Counted from the stretch's first letter, positions 27,759 through 36,026 are shown. The stretch: 64,000 nt of DNA from Caldisericum exile AZM16c01 (GCF_000284335.1 NC_017096.1:806001-870000); one strand, 5' to 3'. Numbers and translations: made by a program. Notes: a model not told the origin generated them from the sequence alone.

Positions 27759-28860
27759 ACTTTACGCAAGAAAACTCTTTACCGGAGAACAAATTTTAGA
27801 AGATATAGTAATTTTCTTTGATGAAAATAAAATTTATCACATTGGAGAAGATATCAACGAACCCGTTAAAGAAACTTATACTGCAAATTTTGTCATGCCT
27901 CCAATTATAGATCTTGGTTCTGGGATTGGACTCAAAGAAGAATCGCTTGGTCGAGTTGAAGGTGATGATTTAAATGAAGCAACCAATCCTGTTACACCAG
28001 AACTCTTTGCTCTCGATGGAATAAACCCTTACGACGAAGCTTTTGACAAAGCCATTAAAGGAGGAACACTTATAAGCTTGGTCTTACCGGGAAATACAAA
28101 TCCTATTGGAGGACGAGGCACACTTATATACAACAAAGGAAAGCATGCTCTTGATATGGTAATTCAGAACTCATATGGAGTAAAATTTTCAATTAATACA
28201 GAACCAAAGTCAGTATATGGACCAAAGAACAAGACTCCATCTACAAGGATGGGAATTGCCTATGTTATTAGAGACACACTTTACAAAGCAATTGAATATA
28301 AAAAGGAACACAAAGAGCCAAATCTTTCTTACGAGTCATTACAAGATTTAATTTCACAAAAAGATCTTGCGCTTTTTGCAAGTTTGAGGGCGGATGATAT
28401 TGCAACTTCTTTGAGAATTACCAAGGAATTTAACTTAAATTCTGCAATTCTTTACGGTGCGCAGGCAAACTTGGTTAAAGATTTGATTAAGGAAAGTAAC
28501 GTCCCAGTTATATACGGCCCCGTGATGTTCCCACGCTGGTCAATTGAACTAAAGGGTCTTTCTCCAAAAGTTCCTGTTGAACTTATTAGTAATGGAATTT
28601 TAACAGCTCTTACATCAGGACATCCAATGTTTCCAAGTAAATATCTAAGACTGAATGCAGGGCTTCTTGTACGAGAAGGCCTTAATGAAGTTGAAGCTTT
28701 AAAAACAATAACCTTAAACCCAGCTAAAATTTTAGGAAATGTTCACCTTGGAAAACTTGAAAAAGATGGTCTATCAAACATTGTTGCCTTCGATAACGTT
28801 CCGTATGATACAAATGCTGTAACAAGTCATGTCTTTCTTAAAGGTGTGCGAGTAGTCTAA
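27751..28860 (+). CDS. Amidohydrolase paralogue lacking metal ligands (probable pseudoenzyme)
   Basis: 369 residues from ATG 27751 after GGAGG. It aligns with the preceding gene along its whole length (for example NPVTPELFALDGINPYDEAF, TRMGIAYVIRDTLYK, LTLNPAKIL-type endings), but every metal-binding motif is changed: the HxH becomes DLGSGIG, HSHRADD becomes ASLRADD, EHGTD becomes YGAQAN and TDHP becomes SGHP. A catalytic role of the usual kind is therefore unlikely. It is probably a structural or regulatory partner in a heteromer with the upstream active copy. The frame is intact. Confidence 0.85.
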   Translation: MYKLYARKLFTGEQILEDIVIFFDENKIYHIGEDINEPVKETYTANFVMPPIIDLGSGIGLKEESLGRVEGDDLNEATNPVTPELFALDGINPYDEAFDKAIKGGTLISLVLPGNTNPIGGRGTLIYNKGKHALDMVIQNSYGVKFSINTEPKSVYGPKNKTPSTRMGIAYVIRDTLYKAIEYKKEHKEPNLSYESLQDLISQKDLALFASLRADDIATSLRITKEFNLNSAILYGAQANLVKDLIKESNVPVIYGPVMFPRWSIELKGLSPKVPVELISNGILTALTSGHPMFPSKYLRLNAGLLVREGLNEVEALKTITLNPAKILGNVHLGKLEKDGLSNIVAFDNVPYDTNAVTSHVFLKGVRVV

Positions 28861-28884
28861 AAAAGAATAAAATAATCTCAAGTT

Positions 28885-28912
28885 GGCAGGGTGTTATCCC
28901 TGCCATTTTTTT
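28885..28912 (+). terminator. Rho-independent terminator after the amidohydrolase pair
   Basis: Stem GGCAGGG / CCCTGCC (7 bp, all Watson-Crick), six-base loop TGTTAT, then A and seven T. It lies 25 nt after the stop codon of the second amidohydrolase gene. Confidence 0.92.
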
Positions 28913-29160
28913 AAACAAAACTCTTATTAACTTTATCTTATAAATGTGTAAAATACTTTAAGCTGAATTTTAAAAACAAATTTTAAATTTTGGTTTCTAA
29001 TTAAAAAAAATAATTTTAAGTTCATACTTAAAAATATTTCCTTTCTTAATGCCTTTTATAACTTTATTTTATTTGACGTAAATTTGAGCCCTCTTTTGTT
29101 GAATTGCGTTAAAGCTCGTTTAGTCACATAGAAACCAATTTTTTAAAATTCAATATGCTT

Positions 29161-29190
29161 TATTAAGCAATATGTGCATATTGCTTAATA
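29161..29190. promoter_or_regulatory. Large perfect palindrome upstream of the KaiC-like operon
   Basis: Arms TATTAAGCAATATG (29161-29174) and CATATTGCTTAATA (29177-29190) are perfectly complementary, with only TG between. It sits 35 nt upstream of the proposed -35 box. Too short a loop and no T-run for a terminator, so a dimeric regulator site is the best reading. Confidence 0.6.
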
Positions 29191-29225
29191 TGTCGAGAAT
29201 AAAAATTTAGATACCTATAAGATAT

Positions 29226-29253
29226 TTGTTTAAGAATTGGTACTTGATAAAAT
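29226..29253 (+). promoter_or_regulatory. Possible promoter of the KaiC-like operon
   Basis: TTGTTT (29226-29231), 16-nt spacer, TAAAAT (29248-29253). The leader would be short and contain the AGGAGG ribosome-binding site at 29259-29264. Confidence 0.4.
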
Positions 29254-29269
29254 ATATTAGGAGGTAAAA

Positions 29270-30169
29270 ATGGAGGAAAAAGACCTTTAAAACGAGGAAG
29301 AAAAAGGAATTCAACCAAAAGTAGATTTTAAAAATATATATACCGGAAGCCAGGCACTTGAGAAAGCACCAAAAATTTATGGAATTCAAACCGGAATTGA
29401 AGGACTTGACGACTTGTTTTTTATTGTAAAAGAAGAGAAAGGAAAGCTCATTAAAAAAACTCTGGGAGGTCTTCCCGCCTATTCAGTTATTAACATAACT
29501 GGAGTAAACGATACTGGAAAATCCTTAATGGCAGAGCAATTTGCAATTGAACAAGCACACAAAGGATCTAAAGTGGTCTTTGTTACAGTTGAATCACCTG
29601 CTAATTTTGTCGCAGCATCTCTTCAAATTAGGGCAACTGCAATGGGATATAACTTTAAAGATTTTGAGGATAATTTCATTCTTATTGATGCTGCTTCTTC
29701 ATACAACCTTAGAGAAAATATTCCTGATCTTCTTGCAACTCTTGCTTATGTTATTTCTACTTATAAGGCTAGATTTACAGTAATTGATTCTGTAACTGGA
29801 CTCTTTGAAAGTAAAGAAATGTTTGCAAGAGCAATTGTCAGAAGACTGTTTAACTTTATGAAATCTTGGTACCAAACTTCGATTATCGTTTCGCAAAAAA
29901 GAAGTGGCCATGAAGAGCTAACGGCGGAAGCTGCGGGAGGATATGCTGTAGGTCACATAGTTGACGGGACGATTGTTCTTGCAAAAGAACTTATCGATTC
30001 TCAATATAAATCGAAAATATATAAGAAGCCTTTGGGTGACATTGTAAGGTTATTCAGAATTGATGGATGTAGACTTTCTGGACACGACACAAAAACACAT
30101 TTTTTGGAGATAACAGAATCTGGCTTAGTAAAAATTAAGGAACCGATTTCAGGAGGTGAAGAAATATGA
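29270..30169 (+). CDS. KaiC-like RecA-superfamily ATPase with an in-frame stop at codon 7
   Basis: ATG 29270 has an ideal AGGAGG site, but codon 7 (29288-29290) is TAA. After it the same frame is open for 292 codons and encodes a KaiC-family domain from its very beginning: IYGIQTGIEGLDDLF, Walker A TGVNDTGKS, VTVESPANFVAASLQ and Walker B FTVIDSVTGLF. No ATG/GTG/TTG start exists between the stop and TTG 29414, and a start there would cut into the conserved N-terminus. Either the stop is a mutation or sequencing error, or a non-standard start or readthrough is used. A 4-nt overlap (ATGA) links it to the HTH partner. Confidence 0.75.
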
Positions 30170-30813
30170 TTATCGTAAATAGCCGTGAAGTGCCTCAGGT
30201 AGAGTTTGAAGATCTTGTGGCTCGTGTTTTCTCAAAGTCAATAGATCTATTGGGTGGAATTGTAAAACTTGCTGAATATAAAACTCTAACGTGGCTTCCT
30301 TCACTTGCTAGAGCTACCATTGCAATTGTCCTTAAAGAAGAATATCTAAGGTCTGAGGAGGAGATTGCACACAAAGTAGGGATTACTAAAAACACCGTAA
30401 GGAATATTGTAAGAGCCGATCCGAAGCTTGCACTTGATAAAATGCAAAAAATTGAAGAACTCACAAAAGAAGAGTCTAAGAATCTTAAAACCCATACGGC
30501 AGGAGGGATTGCAAAATTAGCATATAAACTTGTAAAAGATGGAGTGGACGCAAAGGTACTGGTTAATTTTAGCTCTGCCGTACTTGAAGACATAATGAAA
30601 ACGTTGGATATCCCTTGGGCATACATGGTTTTGAAAAGAATAAAAGGAATTGATTTTCCAATAAGTTCATATGAAGTTTTACAGGAAAGATTGTCAGACA
30701 TTGTCTCCCAAGATATTAAATTGACTGAACTATTACCAAACTTACAATACCCAATAAGTACACCGGCGCAATTAATAAAGGAAATTAAAGAGCATTTAAA
30801 AATGAAGGAATAA
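30166..30813 (+). CDS. HTH regulator of the KaiC-adjacent family
   Basis: 215 residues. Residues 35-85 contain KTLTWLPSLARATIAIVLKE followed by a helix-turn-helix EEEIAHKVGITKNTVRNIVR, which matches the near-KaiC regulatory domain known chiefly from archaea, where it is repeatedly encoded beside a KaiC-type ATPase. The C-terminal half (IPWAYMVLKRIKGIDFPI and beyond) is not recognised. Translation is coupled to the ATPase. Probable job: DNA-binding output of an ATP-dependent sensory pair. Family match is from memory of the domain pattern. Confidence 0.75.
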   Translation: MIIVNSREVPQVEFEDLVARVFSKSIDLLGGIVKLAEYKTLTWLPSLARATIAIVLKEEYLRSEEEIAHKVGITKNTVRNIVRADPKLALDKMQKIEELTKEESKNLKTHTAGGIAKLAYKLVKDGVDAKVLVNFSSAVLEDIMKTLDIPWAYMVLKRIKGIDFPISSYEVLQERLSDIVSQDIKLTELLPNLQYPISTPAQLIKEIKEHLKMKE

Positions 30814-30818
30814 AAAAT

Positions 30819-32042
30819 TTACCACAGGAAAAACTCTACAGATTCATTTGCTAATAAACCTTCTTTTTCCTGTGGTATTTTTATAAATCCATGTGACTCA
30901 TTTAATACAAAGGTAAATGATGAATCAGAAAGCAACGGTTCAATTATATTTTCATTATTTTCTATTTTTAGCCTTCCCAAAACAAACTCTGTTCTACCTT
31001 TTCTGGAACTTACTTGATTTGACAGTTTGCCAATGATCTTCTTTTCCGGAATTATAATTTTCAATTTTTTTGATATTAAGTTTCTTATCACAATTGAATA
31101 AATCATAACTGATGCAAGCGGATTACCCGATAGACCCACTACTAATTTTCTGTTAACAATTCCGAATATTGTTGGTTTCCCTGGAGATGCATTCAAACCA
31201 TGCACTATAACTCCTGGTTTGCCCAAGGAGTTAATTGTATTTACAGTAAAATCAAAGTTTCCTTTGCTTGTTCCACCCGTCATTATTACAAAATCGTTCT
31301 CTTTTAGTGCAATCTTTAACGCCTCCTTTATACTTTCGGCATTGTCTTTTACAACCCCGTAAAATGAAGGAATAAAACCATCTTTTAATAATAAGTGTTT
31401 CAAAGTAATCCCGTTATAGTCAAAAATTTTTCCGTATGGTAAAGGATGCTCATCTGTTACTTCATCACCCGTAGAAATTAATCCAACCTTTAAAGGTGAT
31501 ATTACTTGAACGAATTCCACACCAGTAAAATTTAGTAGTCCTATGTTAAGTTCATTAATTCTTACACCCTTTGTTAAGACAACGGATTCTTTAACGAGCT
31601 CAGCTCCTTTCTCAAAAATATTTTGGGTTGCCTGAACATCTTTAAAAATAAAGACTGTATCACCCTTTATCTCCGTATCTTCAACCATTACAACAGCATC
31701 TGCTCCATCTGGAACTACTCCCCCAGTAGGAACATAACAGGTTGATCCATCTTTTATTGATACTGCAGGTTTTGTACCTATTTTTACTTCACCTAAATTT
31801 TTCAAAAAAACCGGATTTTCATAACTTGCGCCTTTTATATCCGTAGATTTAACCGCATAGCCATCGACAAGAGATTTTCTAAAAGGTGGTAAATCAATCT
31901 TAGATCTAATGTCTTCCGCTATATAATATCCGAAAGAGTGCTCTGTCGGTATCGAAATAACATTTATATCTATATCAAAAAGATCAAATATTTTCTCGAT
32001 AACTTCTTCAGGAGAATAAACTGTTAAAAACCTTTCACCCAT
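30819..32042 (-). CDS. moeA: MoeA-like molybdopterin molybdenumtransferase
   Basis: 407 residues. The N-terminal MoeA domain is clear (DIRSKIDLPPFRKSLVDGYAV, VPTGGVVPDGADAVVMVEDT), as is the MoCF-binding domain (STGDEV, FDYNGITLKHLL, FVIMTGGTSKGNFDFT, GKPTIFG, LSGNPLASVM) and the C-terminal beta barrel. The family inserts molybdate or tungstate into adenylated molybdopterin. No other cofactor-biosynthesis gene is visible. It ends a long superoperon and overlaps the etfA-like gene by 19 nt. Confidence 0.93.
   Translation of the reverse strand: MGERFLTVYSPEEVIEKIFDLFDIDINVISIPTEHSFGYYIAEDIRSKIDLPPFRKSLVDGYAVKSTDIKGASYENPVFLKNLGEVKIGTKPAVSIKDGSTCYVPTGGVVPDGADAVVMVEDTEIKGDTVFIFKDVQATQNIFEKGAELVKESVVLTKGVRINELNIGLLNFTGVEFVQVISPLKVGLISTGDEVTDEHPLPYGKIFDYNGITLKHLLLKDGFIPSFYGVVKDNAESIKEALKIALKENDFVIMTGGTSKGNFDFTVNTINSLGKPGVIVHGLNASPGKPTIFGIVNRKLVVGLSGNPLASVMIYSIVIRNLISKKLKIIIPEKKIIGKLSNQVSSRKGRTEFVLGRLKIENNENIIEPLLSDSSFTFVLNESHGFIKIPQEKEGLLANESVEFFLW
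30821..30876. terminator. Bidirectional terminator embedded in the moeA 3' end
   Basis: Perfect 13-bp arms ACCACAGGAAAAA (30821-30833) and TTTTTCCTGTGGT (30864-30876) with a 30-nt loop. On the plus strand it is followed by ATTTTTAT and serves the HTH gene; on the minus strand it is followed by AAATTTTTTA and serves moeA. Both arms lie in moeA codons. Confidence 0.7.
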
Positions 32043-32878
32043 TCAAATAACCCTCCTACAACTTTTTCCACATTTTCATTTACCTTAATGTGTGCTTTTG
32101 AAAATATAGGTGCATTCGAATCTGAGTTAACAGCAATAATTGTTTTTGCACTTATTCCACTTAGATGCTGAATTGATCCTGAAATTCCTAATGCAATATA
32201 AATATCGGTTTCTATTTCTATTCCTGTATCACCTACTACACTGTCGTAAGGAAAGTAGCCTAAATCCGCTACAGGACGGGTACAAACAACTTTTGCACCA
32301 ATCTTTTCAGCAATAAAGAATATTTGTTGATACAAATCCTTTGATACCCCAAGGCCAACACCTATTACAATTTTAGACTTTATTTTTTCGTCGATAGATT
32401 GCGGAAATGACTCAACTATTTCTACCGATTGATCTTTTGAAATCTCAATTATTTCCCTATTTAAAGGATTATACTTATCCTTGTAAACTCCGTTATTTAT
32501 AATACAAACGGTAGGTTTTGTTTTAGAAATTATTTCAACACCAAGGTTTTTCCAACCATAAACAATAAACGAAAGGTTATTTTTTTCTGCCCTTATTTCA
32601 CTAACGTGCGAGACAATACCAAATCCGTTTTTTCCAGCAAATAACGAAGCAATTTCTCTGGGCAATACTTCATTTGAAAAAATTATTACATCAAAGTCAT
32701 TTATTTCTTCAATCTTAGAAAGAAATTCAAGCCCTTCAGAACTTACCCTAATCAAAAATGAAGGGATGTAGTCTGCGTCGCGATCATTTCTTACGCTTGC
32801 AATTCTTATATTGTCGAAAATATTGTGTAAATCATTTAAGTTTGGTAAATTTGTTTCGTATACTATTAGCGCCTTCAT
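32024..32878 (-). CDS. etfA: Electron transfer flavoprotein alpha subunit
   Basis: 284 residues. The C-terminal FAD domain is clear: VGLGVSKDLYQQIFFIAEKI, CTRPVADLGYFPYD, VGDTGIEIETDIYIALGISG and IIAVNSDSNAPIFSKA. The N-terminal half is shorter and more divergent than usual. With the beta subunit it carries electrons from a flavoprotein dehydrogenase. No partner dehydrogenase lies next to it. Overlaps both neighbours by 4 to 19 nt. Confidence 0.88.
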   Translation of the reverse strand: MKALIVYETNLPNLNDLHNIFDNIRIASVRNDRDADYIPSFLIRVSSEGLEFLSKIEEINDFDVIIFSNEVLPREIASLFAGKNGFGIVSHVSEIRAEKNNLSFIVYGWKNLGVEIISKTKPTVCIINNGVYKDKYNPLNREIIEISKDQSVEIVESFPQSIDEKIKSKIVIGVGLGVSKDLYQQIFFIAEKIGAKVVCTRPVADLGYFPYDSVVGDTGIEIETDIYIALGISGSIQHLSGISAKTIIAVNSDSNAPIFSKAHIKVNENVEKVVGGLFEWVKGF

Positions 32879-33642
32879 TGTTGCACCTCTTTAGACAAAA
32901 TTTCAGCAATTATTTTATCACCATTTTCTGTTATTAGGTCACTCTGAAAATTAGATCTTAAGTCAAATATATCTTTAACTATTGTTTTAGAGCCATCGCT
33001 TCCAACTTCACTTCCGTCAAGTTTTAGAACATCGTTTGAAAATATTTCCACTGTTTTTTCATTCGGATTAAAGGCATAATACAAACTTGGAAGAGCTTTT
33101 TTCTTTGATTCGTTCGAAAAACTCACTAGTGCCTTATTTTTTATCCTAAATCGATTTATTTCATCTTTATCGAGTTTATCAACTACAAGAAAATTACTCT
33201 CGTAATCTACCTGTAAAACATTCGAAATATATAAAATTGACAGTTTTGATGCAACCTCCCCTGGTAAAACTCCAGTAAGCCCGTCAGAAGAAAAATTATG
33301 TGCAAACACATAGTCATAATCATTATCGAAATTTTGTATAAATTTAGAAATCACATTTGAAGTTGCATAAACATCAGAATTTGCAAAAAGCATGTGAGAA
33401 AGAAGAAATACTCTATCCACACCGTAATCGAAAAGTTTACTTAAGACGTCCTTTGCACTCAAAGGCGCCATACTTACAACGTCAACATAAAAACCAAACT
33501 TATTTTTTAATTCTATTGCTGCACTTAATGTGATAAAATCGGTAGGGTTTATTACGGACTCTGATGAACGTTTTATTCGTTTCAACTGCTTATCAAATTC
33601 TATATTTTTTGGAATAACTTTTACAAGCACAACAATCTTCAT
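32875..33642 (-). CDS. etfB: Electron transfer flavoprotein beta subunit
   Basis: 255 residues, the family length. MKIVVLVKVIP at the start, VINPTDFITLSAAIELKNKF and the LSHMLFANSDVYATSNVISK region follow the FixA/EtfB pattern, in which an AMP or second flavin is held between the subunits. Sequence is divergent from typical beta subunits in the C-terminal third. Sits between fmt and etfA with 4-nt overlaps. Confidence 0.85.
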   Translation of the reverse strand: MKIVVLVKVIPKNIEFDKQLKRIKRSSESVINPTDFITLSAAIELKNKFGFYVDVVSMAPLSAKDVLSKLFDYGVDRVFLLSHMLFANSDVYATSNVISKFIQNFDNDYDYVFAHNFSSDGLTGVLPGEVASKLSILYISNVLQVDYESNFLVVDKLDKDEINRFRIKNKALVSFSNESKKKALPSLYYAFNPNEKTVEIFSNDVLKLDGSEVGSDGSKTIVKDIFDLRSNFQSDLITENGDKIIAEILSKEVQQ

Positions 33643-34550
33643 AACATCACCTCACCAATTTTTGGTTTGTAGCCATTTATAAAATCTTTTACATCCATTA
33701 TTTTTTTTCCTTCTGGTTGAACCCTAAGTATTTTAACACATCCTTTTAAAGAAGAAACAAGAAAGTACTCGTTATGGACATAAACTATCGTTCCGGGTGT
33801 AGAATTATTAAAAAACTCATTTAAAAAATCGGTTTTGAATATCTTTAACTTTTTTTCTCTAAAAATTGTATAGGCACCAATTCTTGTCAGTGCGCGAACT
33901 CTGTTGTGAATTCTAAATGCATCCTCTTTCCAATTAATTTTTTCTTCTTCTTTTCTTATCTTTTTTGCATAACTTCCCTCTCCAACCTGAGGCACAGGAG
34001 AGCACATACCTTTAAGACAGCATTCAAGCGCTTCTCTTAAAAGAGGAATTCCAACATCATAAACCTTTTTGAGGAAAGAAAAATAGTCATCATACACTGA
34101 AACATCAAAGTGTTTTTTTAATAGTATCTCACCTTTATCAATTTCTTCATTCATCTTTATAATTGTAACGGCAGATTTACTTACCCCGTCCATAAGTTGT
34201 CTCTCAATCGGACTTGCGCCTCTATACATAGGAAGGTCAGATGGATGAATGTTTAAAGGACATTTTGTTAATTCAAGTATGCTTTTGGGAATAATTTTTC
34301 CAAAAGAAAAAACTACCAACGCATCAGGTTTATAGCTTAAGATTTCATTTACAATTTGTTGAGAAAAGTTTTCAATCTCTAAAACAGCCTTATTGTACTC
34401 ATCTGCAAATAATTTCACAGGATTTGGAGACACTTTGTTTCCACGTCCCCTTATTTTTGGTGAAAGAGTAACGAATAAAACAATTTCTCCGAGTAAATTC
34501 TCTGCAAATGGAATTGAAATTTCAGAACCACTGAAAAATGCGATTCTCAT
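33639..34550 (-). CDS. fmt: Methionyl-tRNA formyltransferase
   Basis: 303 residues. Rossmann-type formyltransferase domain with the catalytic Asn-His-Asp region in LNIHPSDLPMYRGASPIERQ and KMNEEIDKGEILLKK, followed by the C-terminal OB-like tRNA-binding domain (INWKEDAFRIHNRVRALTRI). Formylates Met on initiator tRNA. It is paired with def, which removes the formyl group, sharing an ATGA overlap. Confidence 0.95.
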   Translation of the reverse strand: MRIAFFSGSEISIPFAENLLGEIVLFVTLSPKIRGRGNKVSPNPVKLFADEYNKAVLEIENFSQQIVNEILSYKPDALVVFSFGKIIPKSILELTKCPLNIHPSDLPMYRGASPIERQLMDGVSKSAVTIIKMNEEIDKGEILLKKHFDVSVYDDYFSFLKKVYDVGIPLLREALECCLKGMCSPVPQVGEGSYAKKIRKEEEKINWKEDAFRIHNRVRALTRIGAYTIFREKKLKIFKTDFLNEFFNNSTPGTIVYVHNEYFLVSSLKGCVKILRVQPEGKKIMDVKDFINGYKPKIGEVML

Positions 34551-35056
34551 TTCTTCAAGTATCTTTCGATAAGCTCTTTAGGTATTTCGTAACCTTCTTC
34601 AACTTCTAATTTTTCAATACTATCAATGTAGTCTGTAAAAATTATTCCGTTTAAGTGGTCAATTTCATGTTGGAAAACTCTCGCCTTCAAACCGTTTAAT
34701 ATTTCCTCATGGACCGAACCGTCAAGGTCCATGTATCTTACGACAATTTCTTGAGGTCTCTCAACGATTCCATAAACACCTGGGACTGAAAGACACCCCT
34801 CCTCTTCTTTTTCGGTTTCTTTTCTTCTTTCTAAAATTTCTGGGTTTACAACGACCCCTTTGTCATCTTCAAGTTCATAGACAAAAAAAGAATAGGTAAC
34901 CCCAACTTGAGTTGCAGCAAGTCCAATACCTCTTGGTGTATTTTGTCGCATTGTCCTAAACATCTCATTTATAATTTTCTCTATGTCCTTATTAACTTTC
35001 GTCAATTTTTTTGCCGTTTTCCTTAAAACAGGATGACCATATGTATATATCTTCAT
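34547..35056 (-). CDS. def: Peptide deformylase
   Basis: 169 residues. All three motifs are present: GIGLAATQVG, EEGCLSVPG (metal cysteine) and QHEIDHLNG (metal histidines and catalytic glutamate). Removes formyl from nascent N-terminal methionine using Fe2+. Overlaps fmt and tsaC by 4 nt each. Confidence 0.97.
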   Translation of the reverse strand: MKIYTYGHPVLRKTAKKLTKVNKDIEKIINEMFRTMRQNTPRGIGLAATQVGVTYSFFVYELEDDKGVVVNPEILERRKETEKEEEGCLSVPGVYGIVERPQEIVVRYMDLDGSVHEEILNGLKARVFQHEIDHLNGIIFTDYIDSIEKLEVEEGYEIPKELIERYLKK

Positions 35057-35628
35057 ATTTCAACCGCTCCCTTCCTAATTATAACAGGTTTTCCAGAAGT
35101 AAACTCTACAATTGTAGATGGTAATCCAAGCATTTCAATATCATGTTCGAATTCAATGTAAAGAACTTTATATCCAAAAGTTTCTAATATGCTTTCCTTT
35201 GTTTCCAAAGGTGGCATATCTGAGATGTTTGCGCTTGTATTAAGAAGCGGCATCTTGATAAACGCAAGAAATTCTAAAAGATCAGGATATTTTGGAATTC
35301 TTACACCTAATGTTTCTCCTTTTTCATCAGGTTTCGTGTAAAGTTTTTTTTGCGACCTAAATATAATTGCAAGAGCTCCAGGAAAGTATTTTTTCATTAG
35401 GTCAAGTGCCTCATCAGTAATACCGTAAACATAATCGTATATTTGTTCAACTGAATATGCAAGAAGATAAAGAGGCTTATCGTAGGATCTACCCTTTAAA
35501 TCAAACAAATTTTTAACTGCTATATTACTAAGACCATTTACTCCAAGCCCCATAACCGTATCAGTCTTAAACGCTATAATACCATTATTATTAAGATGTC
35601 TAAGTGCTTTTTCATAAATTTCTTTCAT
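35053..35628 (-). CDS. tsaC: L-threonylcarbamoyladenylate synthase (Sua5/YrdC/TsaC)
   Basis: 191 residues, the short YrdC-domain form. FKTDTVMGLGVNG (usually PTDTVYGLG), KGRSYDKPLYLL, FPGALAIIFRSQK and LGVRIPKYPDLLEFL build the nucleotide and carbonate site, with LNTSANIS near the end. Makes threonylcarbamoyl-AMP for the t6A37 modification of ANN-decoding tRNAs. Overlaps def by 4 nt and the odd ORF upstream by 4 nt. Confidence 0.93.
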   Translation of the reverse strand: MKEIYEKALRHLNNNGIIAFKTDTVMGLGVNGLSNIAVKNLFDLKGRSYDKPLYLLAYSVEQIYDYVYGITDEALDLMKKYFPGALAIIFRSQKKLYTKPDEKGETLGVRIPKYPDLLEFLAFIKMPLLNTSANISDMPPLETKESILETFGYKVLYIEFEHDIEMLGLPSTIVEFTSGKPVIIRKGAVEI

Positions 35629-36026
35629 ATTTTATCCTGGTTCCAAAAACTATCCGAAATTGGATAGCTTTTGGTAGGCTTGTTTTTAATCCGCCAATTC
35701 AGGTTAGCCATATAGCCTACAGGCGGAATTTGGCTAACCATAGTCCCTGCACCAAGCACAGGGACTAACCTATTTGGTAACCTTGCCCAATCCGTTAAGA
35801 GTGTTTTTAACGGAGAGAAGTCCCTAATAAATGACCTCCCAAAGATAGGGATACCAAAGGCTACCTTAATAACTTTCCTAAGTTTTAAAGAGTGTTTTAA
35901 CTCTTCCCTAATCTTTTCTTTTCTTAGATCTATAAGTTCTTGGAGCTTTAGAGTGCTTGAGAATTTTCTAATTATTCCATAAATCTTGTTTAAGTTTTGC
36001 ACGTTTAACAACTCTCTATTCCTCAT
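35625..36026 (-). CDS. Hypothetical protein encoded by a palindrome-rich segment
   Basis: 133 codons, ATG 36026 with AAGGAT 7 nt upstream, overlapping prmC by 11 nt and tsaC by 4 nt. I do not recognise the product. Residues 1-55 are helical and basic; the C-terminal 80 residues (from about FGIPIFGRSF) correspond to DNA packed with inverted repeats and are richer in G+C than the neighbours, giving an unusual Pro/Trp/Asn-containing sequence. It may be a short real gene whose 3' part is an inserted palindromic element, or a noncoding structured region that happens to be open. Confidence 0.5.
   Translation of the reverse strand: MRNRELLNVQNLNKIYGIIRKFSSTLKLQELIDLRKEKIREELKHSLKLRKVIKVAFGIPIFGRSFIRDFSPLKTLLTDWARLPNRLVPVLGAGTMVSQIPPVGYMANLNWRIKNKPTKSYPISDSFWNQDKI
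35643..35905. repeat. Cluster of inverted repeats between prmC and tsaC
   Basis: Arm pairs: 35643-35655/35662-35674 (13 bp, one G-U type mismatch); 35702-35710/35731-35739 (GGTTAGCCA/TGGCTAACC); 35741-35749/35759-35767 (TAGTCCCTG/CAGGGACTA); 35791-35798/35807-35814 (TCCGTTAA/TTAACGGA); 35821-35826/35846-35851; 35888-35893/35900-35905. Loosely repeated GAGTG-centred units also recur at about 35799, 35890 and 35951. Such density is far above chance for 260 bp. Confidence 0.75.

Larger units (their letters stand above)
28913..29269. other. Intergenic region upstream of the KaiC-like gene
   Basis: No gene seen. The stretch is very AT-rich and holds a long palindrome (29161-29190) and a weak promoter (29226-29253). 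Some poly-A/T similarity to the dispersed element exists but not enough to call a third copy. Confidence 0.6.

Noticed and set aside
28920-29160. Possible third copy of the dispersed element
   Set aside because: Only short AT-rich stretches match; the long identical blocks shared by copies A and B are absent.
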